A DNA stretch of 7,173 nt from Fimenecus sp051881395. Its GTDB lineage: Bacteria > Bacillota > Clostridia > Oscillospirales > Acutalibacteraceae. Positions 1 through 5,647 of this stretch are shown here, piece after piece; the stretch's first letter is position 1; each line of letters opens with the position of its first letter. Both the position numbers and the translations under genes were made by a program. The notes below the pieces were generated by a model. That model saw nothing but the letters and a program-made list of their open reading frames with translations. It searched no databases and had not been told where the DNA came from. Where the stretch lies: assembly GCA_051881395.1 (NCBI GenBank), contig JBJEPU010000166.1, positions 1 to 7,173 of the forward strand. The letters run 5' to 3'.

Positions 1-1041
1 GAAGGGGAGCGTGATACCGATAACAGGCAGCAGCATCAAGCACATACCGACATTGATAACCGTCTGCCCCATAATCATCGCCGCCATACCGCTGCAAATG
101 AGGTTTGTCGAGCGCTCGCGCGACTTTCTGCCAATCATCAAAATCCGAATGGAAATGAAGCACAAAAGCCCGAGCGCCGCAATACAGCCCAAAAAGCCGA
201 GTTCCTCACCGACCACGGTAAAAATCATATCGTTTTGGCTTTCCGGCACGGCGCCTGCCTGCGTGTATGCACCGTGGAACAAGCCTTGCCCCGAAAAGCC
301 GCCCGCCCCGATGGCGGTTATGCCGCGCTCCTGCTGATAAATAATGCTCGGATACAGCTCGGGGTGAATCAGCGCCAAAAATCGCTCCTTTTGAATAGAA
401 GAAAAGACATAAGTCCACACAAGCGGTGCGGCGGCGCCGACCAACGCCGCGCCACCGAGAAAATATCCCCAATGTACGCCGCCTGCAAACAGCATGACTG
501 CGGCAATGACCAAGAATACGAGTGCCGAGCCCATATCGCCCGTTTTCATCACCAAAAAGGTCGGAATCATCGCGTGTATGCCAAGCTGTAAAATGCTCAG
601 GGGTTTATTGATTTTATCCCGCAGACGCTCCAAATGTACGCCGAAGGTGATAATAAATCCGATTTTGACAAATTCCGACGGCTGAATACTGAATACACCG
701 AAATCAAGCCATGTGTGCACATCGGGGCGCGCCTGCGGCCCTGTGCCGAACGGGAACAGCAACACAAGCGACCCAATGCAAACTGCGCCGATAATCAGCC
801 AAAAACGTGTAAAAACCTCATAATTAAAATATGAAATCAGCAAACAAAGCCCAATCCCCAAAACCACGGCGATGAGCATAATCAAAAAATCTCTTGTAAA
901 CCACTGCCCCTCTAACAGGCTGTGGCGTGTTGCGCTGTATACCATTAACAGCCCGAAAACAGAGGTGACAATACTGCTAATCAGCAGCCACATATCTGTT
1001 TCGCGCAAAAACAGCTTTACGGAATTCCAAAATTTTCTCAT
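1..1041 (-). CDS. rodA: RodA/FtsW-family (SEDS) peptidoglycan glycosyltransferase, 3' end outside window
   Basis: SEDS-family polytopic membrane protein that polymerises lipid II glycan strands together with a class B penicillin-binding protein, during elongation (RodA) or division/sporulation (FtsW/SpoVE). I translated 347 residues; the frame stays open at the window edge, so the last few dozen residues are missing (family members are usually about 370-430 aa). The protein is a series of hydrophobic helices. Family signatures are W111 in a TWLDFG segment followed by QPSE (120-123), GGFSGQGLFHG, and PESQND with Asp271, which matches the catalytic Asp of RodA in the loop before a conserved VVGEELGF. 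The ATG at 1041 is preceded by GAGG (1049-1052) with 7-nt spacing and follows a strong promoter. RodA is preferred over FtsW or SpoVE because of overall motif similarity and the absence of division genes nearby, but I cannot exclude the paralogues. It is divergent from tsaE. Confidence 0.9.
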   Translation of the reverse strand, partial: MRKFWNSVKLFLRETDMWLLISSIVTSVFGLLMVYSATRHSLLEGQWFTRDFLIMLIAVVLGIGLCLLISYFNYEVFTRFWLIIGAVCIGSLVLLFPFGTGPQARPDVHTWLDFGVFSIQPSEFVKIGFIITFGVHLERLRDKINKPLSILQLGIHAMIPTFLVMKTGDMGSALVFLVIAAVMLFAGGVHWGYFLGGAALVGAAAPLVWTYVFSSIQKERFLALIHPELYPSIIYQQERGITAIGAGGFSGQGLFHGAYTQAGAVPESQNDMIFTVVGEELGFLGCIAALGLLCFISIRILMIGRKSRERSTNLICSGMAAMIMGQTVINVGMCLMLLPVIGITLPF

Positions 1042-1068
1042 AATCGTACCTCACGAGTGCTTGTCTAT

Positions 1069-1097
1069 ATTATAGTGTGATTGTACTGCAAATTCAA
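1069..1097 (-). promoter_or_regulatory. Sigma-A-type promoter of rodA
   Basis: Read on the minus strand, TTGAAT (1097-1092) and a perfect TATAAT (1074-1069) are separated by 17 bp. The predicted start of transcription, near 1062, gives a leader of about 20 nt containing the GAGG site of rodA. It lies back to back with the tsaE promoter candidate, their -35 boxes 10 bp apart. Confidence 0.75.
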
Positions 1098-1107
1098 GTA
1101 AAAAGTA

Positions 1108-1136
1108 TTTACGAAACTGTAAAACCGTGTTACAAT
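1108..1136 (+). promoter_or_regulatory. Candidate promoter of tsaE-tsaB-rpiB, very close to the start codon
   Basis: TTTACG (1108-1113), a 17-bp spacer and TACAAT (1131-1136) with an upstream TG (1128-1129) form an extended -10 promoter. Transcription would begin near 1143, leaving only about 9 nt before the ATG at 1152 and cutting into the AGGTGA ribosome site. Either the leader is minimal or another promoter is used; no better one is visible in the 110-bp gap. Confidence 0.5.
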
Positions 1137-1151
1137 ATTGCAGGTGATTAG

Positions 1152-1583
1152 ATGCAAAAATTTGTATCCGAGAGTTACGAGGAAACCGTCGCGCTCGGCG
1201 AGCGGCTCGGCAAAACGCTCAAAGGCGGCGAGGTGCTTGCGATGTTCGGCGGTATGGGTATGGGCAAAACCGCCTTTACAACGGGCGTGGCAAAAGGCAT
1301 GGGGCTTTCCTGCGAAGTGAGCAGTCCGACCTTTGCGATTGTCAATGTCTACGGTGAAAACGCCGCGCTTTGCCACTTTGATATGTACCGTGTATCCACT
1401 TGGGCGGATTTGGATTCCACCGGTTATTTTGATTACATGGAGCAGGGCACGGTGCTGTGCGTGGAGTGGAGCGAAAATATCGAAAATGCTCTGCCCGAAA
1501 CTGCTGTGCGCATTACTTTTGAAAAAGGGGATACGGAAGATACCCGTATCATTACATTCAACGGAAACGAGGCGATTTTGTGA
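1152..1583 (+). CDS. tsaE: tRNA t6A37 threonylcarbamoyladenosine biosynthesis ATPase TsaE
   Basis: P-loop ATPase of the TsaBDE complex, which transfers the threonylcarbamoyl group to A37 of ANN-decoding tRNAs in the cytoplasm; TsaE ATP hydrolysis is known to drive turnover of the TsaB-TsaD complex. At 143 aa it is close to the usual length of about 150. Visible motifs are the Walker A GGMGMGKT (33-40), SPTF (58-61), HFDMYR (75-80) and the conserved VEW (104-106). Walker A normally reads LGAGKT; here the family's Leu/Ala are Met35/Met37, a mild substitution that keeps the Gly, Lys and Thr residues. The start ATG follows AGGTGA (1142-1147) at short spacing. Its stop overlaps the tsaB start by 4 bp, implying translational coupling. 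Confidence 0.95.
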   Translation: MQKFVSESYEETVALGERLGKTLKGGEVLAMFGGMGMGKTAFTTGVAKGMGLSCEVSSPTFAIVNVYGENAALCHFDMYRVSTWADLDSTGYFDYMEQGTVLCVEWSENIENALPETAVRITFEKGDTEDTRIITFNGNEAIL

Positions 1584-2278
1584 AAATATTTGCGTTGGAC
1601 TGTGCCTCGGGCGCGGCGAGCGTCGCGCTTTTAGAGGGGGACAGGCTCTTAGGCGAAACCTTTTCCGATGTCGCCTTAACCCACAGCCAAACACTTTTGC
1701 CGATGGCAGAAGCGCTGTTTCAACATACAAAAATCGCGCCGAACGAGGTGGATTTGTTTGCGGTTTCCGCAGGTCCCGGTTCGTTTACGGGCGTGCGTAT
1801 CGGTATTGCCGCCGTCAAAGGACTTGCCGATGCCGTAGGAAAGCCTTGCATGGCGGTTTCCGCGTTGGAAGCGGCGGCGTATCCGTTTAAAAGTTTTGAC
1901 GGCATTGTTTGTGCGGCGATGGACGCGCGCTGTAATCAGGTTTATACGGCGCTGTTTCAAAACGGTACACGCATTTTAGAGGATTCCGCTATGCTGATAA
2001 CGGAACTCGGCGAACGGTTAAAAACGCACAAAAAGCCTGTCCTGTTTTGTGCGGACGGCGCAAAAAAAGCATATGATTTTCTAAGTGCAGAGGGGGATTT
2101 CCCTTGCACGCTCGCCCCCGCACAGTTGCGCAGTGCGCGTGCGTCCTCCGTGGCATATCTTGCCGAAACGCGTATACAAAACGGCGAACAGCCGACAGAA
2201 GCATCTGCAATCTTGCCCGTCTATCTGCGCTTGCCGCAGGCACAGCGGGAATTGAATAACAAAAACAAATTGAAATAA
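1580..2278 (+). CDS. tsaB: tRNA t6A37 biosynthesis protein TsaB (YeaZ family)
   Basis: Inactive ASKHA-fold partner that dimerises with the catalytic subunit TsaD in t6A synthesis. At 232 aa it is normal for the family. The N-terminus (FALDCASGAASVAL) is the first phosphate-binding-like strand pair; THSQTLLP (34-41) and GPGSFTGVRIG (65-75) are diagnostic, and the C-terminus has the typical PVYLRLPQAQRE. The start is GTG at 1580, supported by GAGG (1569-1572) with 7-nt spacing and by a GTGA overlap with the tsaE stop. The usual next genes of this operon, rimI and tsaD, do not follow; rpiB does. tsaD must be elsewhere in the genome for the pathway to work (inference). Confidence 0.95.
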   Translation: MKIFALDCASGAASVALLEGDRLLGETFSDVALTHSQTLLPMAEALFQHTKIAPNEVDLFAVSAGPGSFTGVRIGIAAVKGLADAVGKPCMAVSALEAAAYPFKSFDGIVCAAMDARCNQVYTALFQNGTRILEDSAMLITELGERLKTHKKPVLFCADGAKKAYDFLSAEGDFPCTLAPAQLRSARASSVAYLAETRIQNGEQPTEASAILPVYLRLPQAQRELNNKNKLK

Positions 2279-2290
2279 GGAGAAAAAACT

Positions 2291-2740
2291 ATGATTTATC
2301 TCGGCGCGGACCACGGCGGTTACGAACTGAAAGAAGCCATTAAAGCCCATTTGGAGGCGCAGGGGATTGCGTACACCGATTGCGGCACACATTCCGCAGA
2401 ATCGGTGGATTATGCACCCATTGCAAAAGCCACTTGCGAACAACTGCTTGCGGACAGCGACAAATCTTCCCTTGCCGTGCTGTGTTGCGGCACGGGTATC
2501 GGCATTTCCATGGCGGCAAATAAGGTCAAAGGCATTCGCGCGGCGTGCTGTTCGGATTATTTCAGCGCGAAATACACAAGACTCCACAACAATGCCAACG
2601 CCCTTTGCATGGGCGGCAGGGTCGTCGGTGCGGGGCTCGCCTGTGAATTGGTCGATGTATTTTTAAATACCGAATTTGAGGGCGGCAGACATCAGCGCCG
2701 CATCGACCAAATCACCGCGATTGAAGAGGGGACCTTATAA
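2291..2740 (+). CDS. rpiB: Ribose-5-phosphate isomerase B
   Basis: Cytoplasmic LacAB/RpiB-family isomerase interconverting ribulose 5-phosphate and ribose 5-phosphate, feeding PRPP and nucleotide synthesis. It is 149 aa, full length. Motifs are GADHGG (5-10), DCGTHS (30-35), CCGTGIGISMAANK with Cys66 at the same number as the catalytic Cys of E. coli RpiB, HNNANALCMGGRVVG with His99, and FEGGRHQRR near the end. Cys66 and GTGIG favour RpiB over the galactose-6-phosphate isomerase subunits LacA/LacB, though sugar specificity cannot be proved from sequence; allose 6-phosphate is a known side substrate in the family. An excellent AAGGAG (2277-2282, 8-nt spacing) overlaps the tsaB stop, and the 12-bp gap puts rpiB in the tsaE-tsaB operon. 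rpiB near upp is also seen in Bacillus. Confidence 0.93.
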   Translation: MIYLGADHGGYELKEAIKAHLEAQGIAYTDCGTHSAESVDYAPIAKATCEQLLADSDKSSLAVLCCGTGIGISMAANKVKGIRAACCSDYFSAKYTRLHNNANALCMGGRVVGAGLACELVDVFLNTEFEGGRHQRRIDQITAIEEGTL

Positions 2741-2775
2741 ATCCAATTATCCTAGCAATTCGTCGTATAAAATTC

Positions 2776-2804
2776 TTGTAATTTTTTGACGGTTGATATA
2801 TAAT
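2776..2804 (+). promoter_or_regulatory. Candidate distal promoter of upp
   Basis: TTGTAA (2776-2781), a 17-bp spacer and perfect TATAAT (2799-2804). Transcription would start near 2811 and give a leader of about 125 nt that includes the hairpin at 2817-2842. It lies 36 bp after the rpiB stop codon, so upp can be transcribed separately from rpiB. Confidence 0.55.
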
Positions 2805-2816
2805 AACCTCACGCAC

Positions 2817-2842
2817 CTCTAAAAAAGCAAAGCTTTTAAGAG
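2817..2842 (+). other. Imperfect hairpin in the upp leader
   Basis: CTCT (2817-2820) pairs with AGAG (2839-2842), and AAAAGC (2823-2828) pairs with GCTTTT (2832-2837) around an AAA loop, with a small internal mismatch between the two stems. It would lie at the 5' end of a transcript from the distal promoter. It has no following U run, so it is not a terminator; a stabilising or regulatory role is possible. The sequence does not match the PyrR-binding loop that I know from pyr leaders. Confidence 0.35.
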
Positions 2843-2893
2843 TTGCGGAGAACATTGTATCATACCCGCTTCACACTTGCGCGTTCGCGGAGA

Positions 2894-2902
2894 TGATATA
2901 AT
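2894..2902 (+). promoter_or_regulatory. Extended -10 promoter proximal to upp
   Basis: TGATATAAT is a perfect extended -10 element. No good -35 lies at 17 bp; TTGCGC (2877-2882) is only 14 bp upstream. Transcription would start near 2909, about 27 nt before the upp ATG, leaving the GGGAGG site intact. Confidence 0.6.
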
Positions 2903-2935
2903 AAAGTAGAAAAAACATTTATTCGGGAGGATATT

Positions 2936-3565
2936 ATGGGAAAGGTCGTTATTACCAACCATCCGCTGATTCAACACAAGCTCACGCTCTTGCGTGACAA
3001 AAACACAGGTTCTAAGGAGTTTCGCGCATTGGTGCAGGAAATTGCTATGCTGATGTGCTACGAGGCCACGCGCGATTTGCCGTTGCAAGAGGTCGAAATC
3101 GAAACACCCGTTGCCATGGCAAAAACCAAAGTGATTTCCGGTAAAACCTTGGCGTTCGTGCCGATTTTGCGTGCAGGCACAGGGATGCTGGAAGGCGTTT
3201 TGGCACTCGTGCCGTCGGCAAAGGTCGGCCATATCGGTATGTACCGCGACCCCGAAACCGTGAAACCCGTTCCGTATTACTGCAAATTACCGTCGGATAT
3301 TTCCCAGCGCGAGGTGATTGTACTTGACCCGATGCTCGCCACGGGCGGCTCGGCGATTGACGCCATTTCGCAGATTAAAACCTACAATCCGAAGTCCATT
3401 AAATTTATGGGCATTATTGCCGCGCCCGAGGGGCTCGAAGCGCTGACAACCGCGCATCCGGATGTGGATGTGTACTGTGCGGCGCTCGACGAAAAACTCA
3501 ATGAGCACAGCTATATTGTGCCCGGTCTCGGCGACGCAGGCGACCGTATTTTCGGCACAAAATAA
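2936..3565 (+). CDS. upp: Uracil phosphoribosyltransferase
   Basis: Cytoplasmic pyrimidine-salvage enzyme joining uracil and PRPP to give UMP and pyrophosphate. It is 209 aa, matching the family's usual 208-210. In order: the N-terminal VVITNHPLIQHKLTLLRD, the ILRAGTGM segment (77-84), the PRPP-binding loop LDPMLATGGSA (130-140), and the uracil-binding C-terminus PGLGDAGDRIFGTK (196-209), all intact. The ATG is preceded by GGGAGG (2925-2930, 5-nt spacing). It has its own promoters and ends in an intrinsic terminator, so it looks monocistronic. Its link to rpiB is metabolic: ribose 5-phosphate is the precursor of PRPP. Confidence 0.97.
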   Translation: MGKVVITNHPLIQHKLTLLRDKNTGSKEFRALVQEIAMLMCYEATRDLPLQEVEIETPVAMAKTKVISGKTLAFVPILRAGTGMLEGVLALVPSAKVGHIGMYRDPETVKPVPYYCKLPSDISQREVIVLDPMLATGGSAIDAISQIKTYNPKSIKFMGIIAAPEGLEALTTAHPDVDVYCAALDEKLNEHSYIVPGLGDAGDRIFGTK

Positions 3566-3575
3566 GAAAACCGAT

Positions 3576-3605
3576 AAAAGGGCGGTGCGCAAAACCGCCC
3601 TTTTT
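3576..3605 (+). terminator. Strong intrinsic terminator after upp
   Basis: An 11-bp perfect stem (3576-3586 pairing with 3594-3604) with a GGGCGGT/ACCGCCC core, a 7-nt loop, and a T5 run (3601-3605) overlapping the stem end. It starts 10 bp after the upp stop codon. The A run on its left side means it could also work on minus-strand transcripts. Confidence 0.92.
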
Positions 3606-3632
3606 CCTATTTCGGACAGGGAGAAGATGAAA

Positions 3633-5135
3633 ATGAAAAAACAGATATATGCTCTGTTTACCGTAGCGGCGTGCTGTTTTGCTTTGCTGATTTGCACAGC
3701 GTGCGGCACAGAGGAGAATACCATTCGCGTAAACACTGCAAAAACCTACCAAACTATGGAAGGCTTCGGTGCAAGCGCCGCTTGGTGGGCGCAGGATGTC
3801 GGCAGTTGGACGGAAACAACGGAAAGCGGGAACGAAATCCGCGCTGAAATTATCGAATTGCTCTACGGGGAAAACGGGATAGATTTGGATATTTACCGCT
3901 ACAACCTCGGTGCAGGCTCCAAAACAGAGGACAATTCCTACTATTCCGACCCGTGGCGCAAAACCGAGAGTTTTATTACGCCCGACGGTACGGTGGACTA
4001 TTCCCGTGACGCGAATGCCGTTTGGTGTATGCAAAAAGCCGTGGATTTGGGTGTAGAGAATGTGGTGTTCTTCTCCAACAGCGCACCCGATACGATGACC
4101 ATAAACGGCAAGGTGCATAGCGATGCCGACGAAACCCGTGTGGATTATGTCAATGACGAGGGAAACAACGTCTATTATTCCAAACCGAATTTAGATGCGT
4201 CGCAATATCAGAATTTTGCGGATTATGTGCTGGATGCTACTGCGCATTTCCGTGCACAAGGCATACCCGTGACCGCCGTTTCGCCGATTAACGAGCCGCA
4301 ATGGGCGTGGCAAGGCGGGCAGGAGGGTTGTCATTATGAGCCCGATGAGGTTGTGGCGCTGTATAAAGTGTTCCTTGCCGAAATGCAGGCGCGGGGCTTA
4401 ACCGACACCACCGAACTTTCTATGTTTGAATCGGGGCAACCGTTCGGCGATACGCTCAAACGCTATTTAGACCCGATTATGGATGACAAAGACCTTTCCG
4501 CCGCAATCAAGGGGTTAGATACCCATTCCTATTGGGGCACGGCAGAGCAAAAGGAAAAAACCGCCAAATACTTAAATTTACATTATCGCAATCTGCCCGT
4601 GCGTTGTACGGAGTGGACGGAAATGCAGGGCGGCAAAGATGTCACGATGGATTCCGCGCTGGTGCTCTGCAATACGATGCTCGAGGATTTGACGGTGTTA
4701 GACGCCGAAAGTTGGAGTTACTGGATTGCGGTTTCCGCCTACGATTACCGCGACGGGCTGATTTATGTGGACCGCGATGCGCATACCTATGAAACCACCA
4801 AGCGGCTGTATGCCCTCGGCAATTTCTCGAAATTTGTAGAGCCGGGCGCGGTGCGAATCGGTGCTTCCGTCGGGAAAAATCTGCCGCTTTCCTCGGTTGC
4901 CTTTGATTGCGGCGATACCGTGGCGGTGATTGTGGTGAATACTACCGAAACCGAACAAGCGTTTTCGATGGATTTTAACCGCAAGGCGAAATTTACAAAC
5001 GTATCTGCCTTTGTGACCGATGCAACACACGATTTGGAATGTGTGTATACACAACCGTTTGCCGCGAATGTCAGTTATACCGTTCCCGCACAATCCGTTA
5101 CCACTTTCGTATTACAAAAGGATGCGGTGCAATGA
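3633..5135 (+). CDS. Secreted GH30-family glycoside hydrolase lipoprotein
   Basis: Retaining beta-glycosidase of clan GH-A, anchored outside the membrane. The first 24 residues are a signal peptide (MKKQ, hydrophobic core, then CTAC) with probable lipid attachment at Cys24. The catalytic barrel starts with TMEGFGASAAWW (41-52). The acid/base is Glu221 in SPINEPQ and the nucleophile is Glu327 in CTEWTE; the 106-residue spacing fits GH30. LDTHSYWG lies between them. From about residue 400 there is a beta-rich domain ending in a PAQSVTTFVL strand, as in GH30. The EGFGxSxAWW start resembles endo-beta-1,6-galactanase-type members more than xylanases or glucosylceramidases, so galactan side chains are a guess for the substrate. 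I chose the second Met (3633) because AGGGAG (3618-3623) is 9 nt away; the Met at 3627 would have only 3 nt. The protein is 500 aa and overlaps the next gene by 4 bp. Confidence 0.88.
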   Translation: MKKQIYALFTVAACCFALLICTACGTEENTIRVNTAKTYQTMEGFGASAAWWAQDVGSWTETTESGNEIRAEIIELLYGENGIDLDIYRYNLGAGSKTEDNSYYSDPWRKTESFITPDGTVDYSRDANAVWCMQKAVDLGVENVVFFSNSAPDTMTINGKVHSDADETRVDYVNDEGNNVYYSKPNLDASQYQNFADYVLDATAHFRAQGIPVTAVSPINEPQWAWQGGQEGCHYEPDEVVALYKVFLAEMQARGLTDTTELSMFESGQPFGDTLKRYLDPIMDDKDLSAAIKGLDTHSYWGTAEQKEKTAKYLNLHYRNLPVRCTEWTEMQGGKDVTMDSALVLCNTMLEDLTVLDAESWSYWIAVSAYDYRDGLIYVDRDAHTYETTKRLYALGNFSKFVEPGAVRIGASVGKNLPLSSVAFDCGDTVAVIVVNTTETEQAFSMDFNRKAKFTNVSAFVTDATHDLECVYTQPFAANVSYTVPAQSVTTFVLQKDAVQ

Positions 5136-5647
5136 GCAACAGGGACAACACTTCCCCGCGGCATCAGCATATTGTTCACCCGATTCCACCGTTGTATGAC
5201 GAAAACAGCCGTATTTTGATTTTGGGAAGTTTCCCGTCGGTGAAATCCCGCGAACAGGCGTTTTTCTACGGGCACCCGCAAAACCGCTTTTGGCGCGTTT
5301 TGCCCGCGCTTTACGGGGAAGCCCCTTTAACCGAGATACCCGCAAAGCGCGCGTTTTGTGCGCACCACGGTATCGCGCTGTGGGATGTGATTGCCTCGTG
5401 TGAGATTGTCGGCTCGTCGGACAGCAGTATTCAAAATGTTGTGGCAAACGATTTAACGCCGATTTTGTCCGCCGCGCCGATAGAACGCATTTTCACGAAC
5501 GGCAAAACCGCAGGTAAGCTCTATGACCGCTATATTTTGCCGCAAATCGGGAAGCCCGCCGTTTGTCTGCCGTCCACAAGCCCTGCCAACGCCGCGTGGA
5601 CGCTTGAAAAACTCATTGCCGCGTGGCAAATCATTCGGAAATTATAA
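5132..5647 (+). CDS. Uracil-DNA glycosylase superfamily protein, family 6 hypoxanthine-DNA glycosylase type
   Basis: Base-excision repair enzyme; family 6 (HDG) members remove hypoxanthine, the product of adenine deamination, from DNA. Of 171 aa, the core begins RILILGSFPSVKSREQAF and continues FYGHPQNRFW (45-54), where Asn51 matches the catalytic Asn described for family 6, then ALWDVIASC, IFTNGKTAGKLY and the C-terminal motif LPSTSPANA. These are characteristic of the DNA-deoxyinosine glycosylase group rather than Ung or the 4Fe-4S families (no cysteine cluster). The ATG overlaps the GH30 stop (ATGA), with AAAAGGA (5116-5122) upstream, so translation is coupled to the GH30 gene; the pairing makes no obvious functional sense. 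The last 118 bp lie under the convergent amidase frame. Confidence 0.88.
   Translation: MSNRDNTSPRHQHIVHPIPPLYDENSRILILGSFPSVKSREQAFFYGHPQNRFWRVLPALYGEAPLTEIPAKRAFCAHHGIALWDVIASCEIVGSSDSSIQNVVANDLTPILSAAPIERIFTNGKTAGKLYDRYILPQIGKPAVCLPSTSPANAAWTLEKLIAAWQIIRKL

Noticed and set aside
1065..1730. 221-codon minus-strand open frame opposite tsaE
   Set aside because: It is antisense to tsaE and tsaB, which have full family motifs, and the translation is rich in Arg, His and Cys without recognisable domains.
2081..2587. 168-codon minus-strand open frame over tsaB and rpiB
   Set aside because: Antisense to two well-supported genes, with no ribosome site or recognised motif.
2765..2790. Possible terminator after rpiB (AAAATT-CTTGT-AATTTT followed by T residues)
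   Set aside because: The stem contains only A-T pairs and would be too weak; it more likely reflects the AT-rich promoter region before upp.
2786..2804. TTGACG (2786-2791) as the -35 for TATAAT at 2799
   Set aside because: The spacer would be only 7 bp; TTGTAA at 2776-2781 gives the correct 17 bp.
3462..3632. Upstream extension of the GH30 frame back to an ATG at 3462
   Set aside because: That start lies inside upp and would read through the terminator; the lipoprotein signal peptide and the AGGGAG site fix the start at 3633 (or 3627).
3498..4118. 206-codon minus-strand open frame across the upp end and GH30 start
   Set aside because: It crosses a strong terminator hairpin and two real genes, and its composition is shadow-like (Cys, His and Arg rich).
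5039..5131. Upstream extension of the DNA glycosylase frame to an ATG at 5039
   Set aside because: It lies within the GH30 C-terminal domain; the ATG at 5132 has a ribosome site and the usual ATGA coupling overlap.
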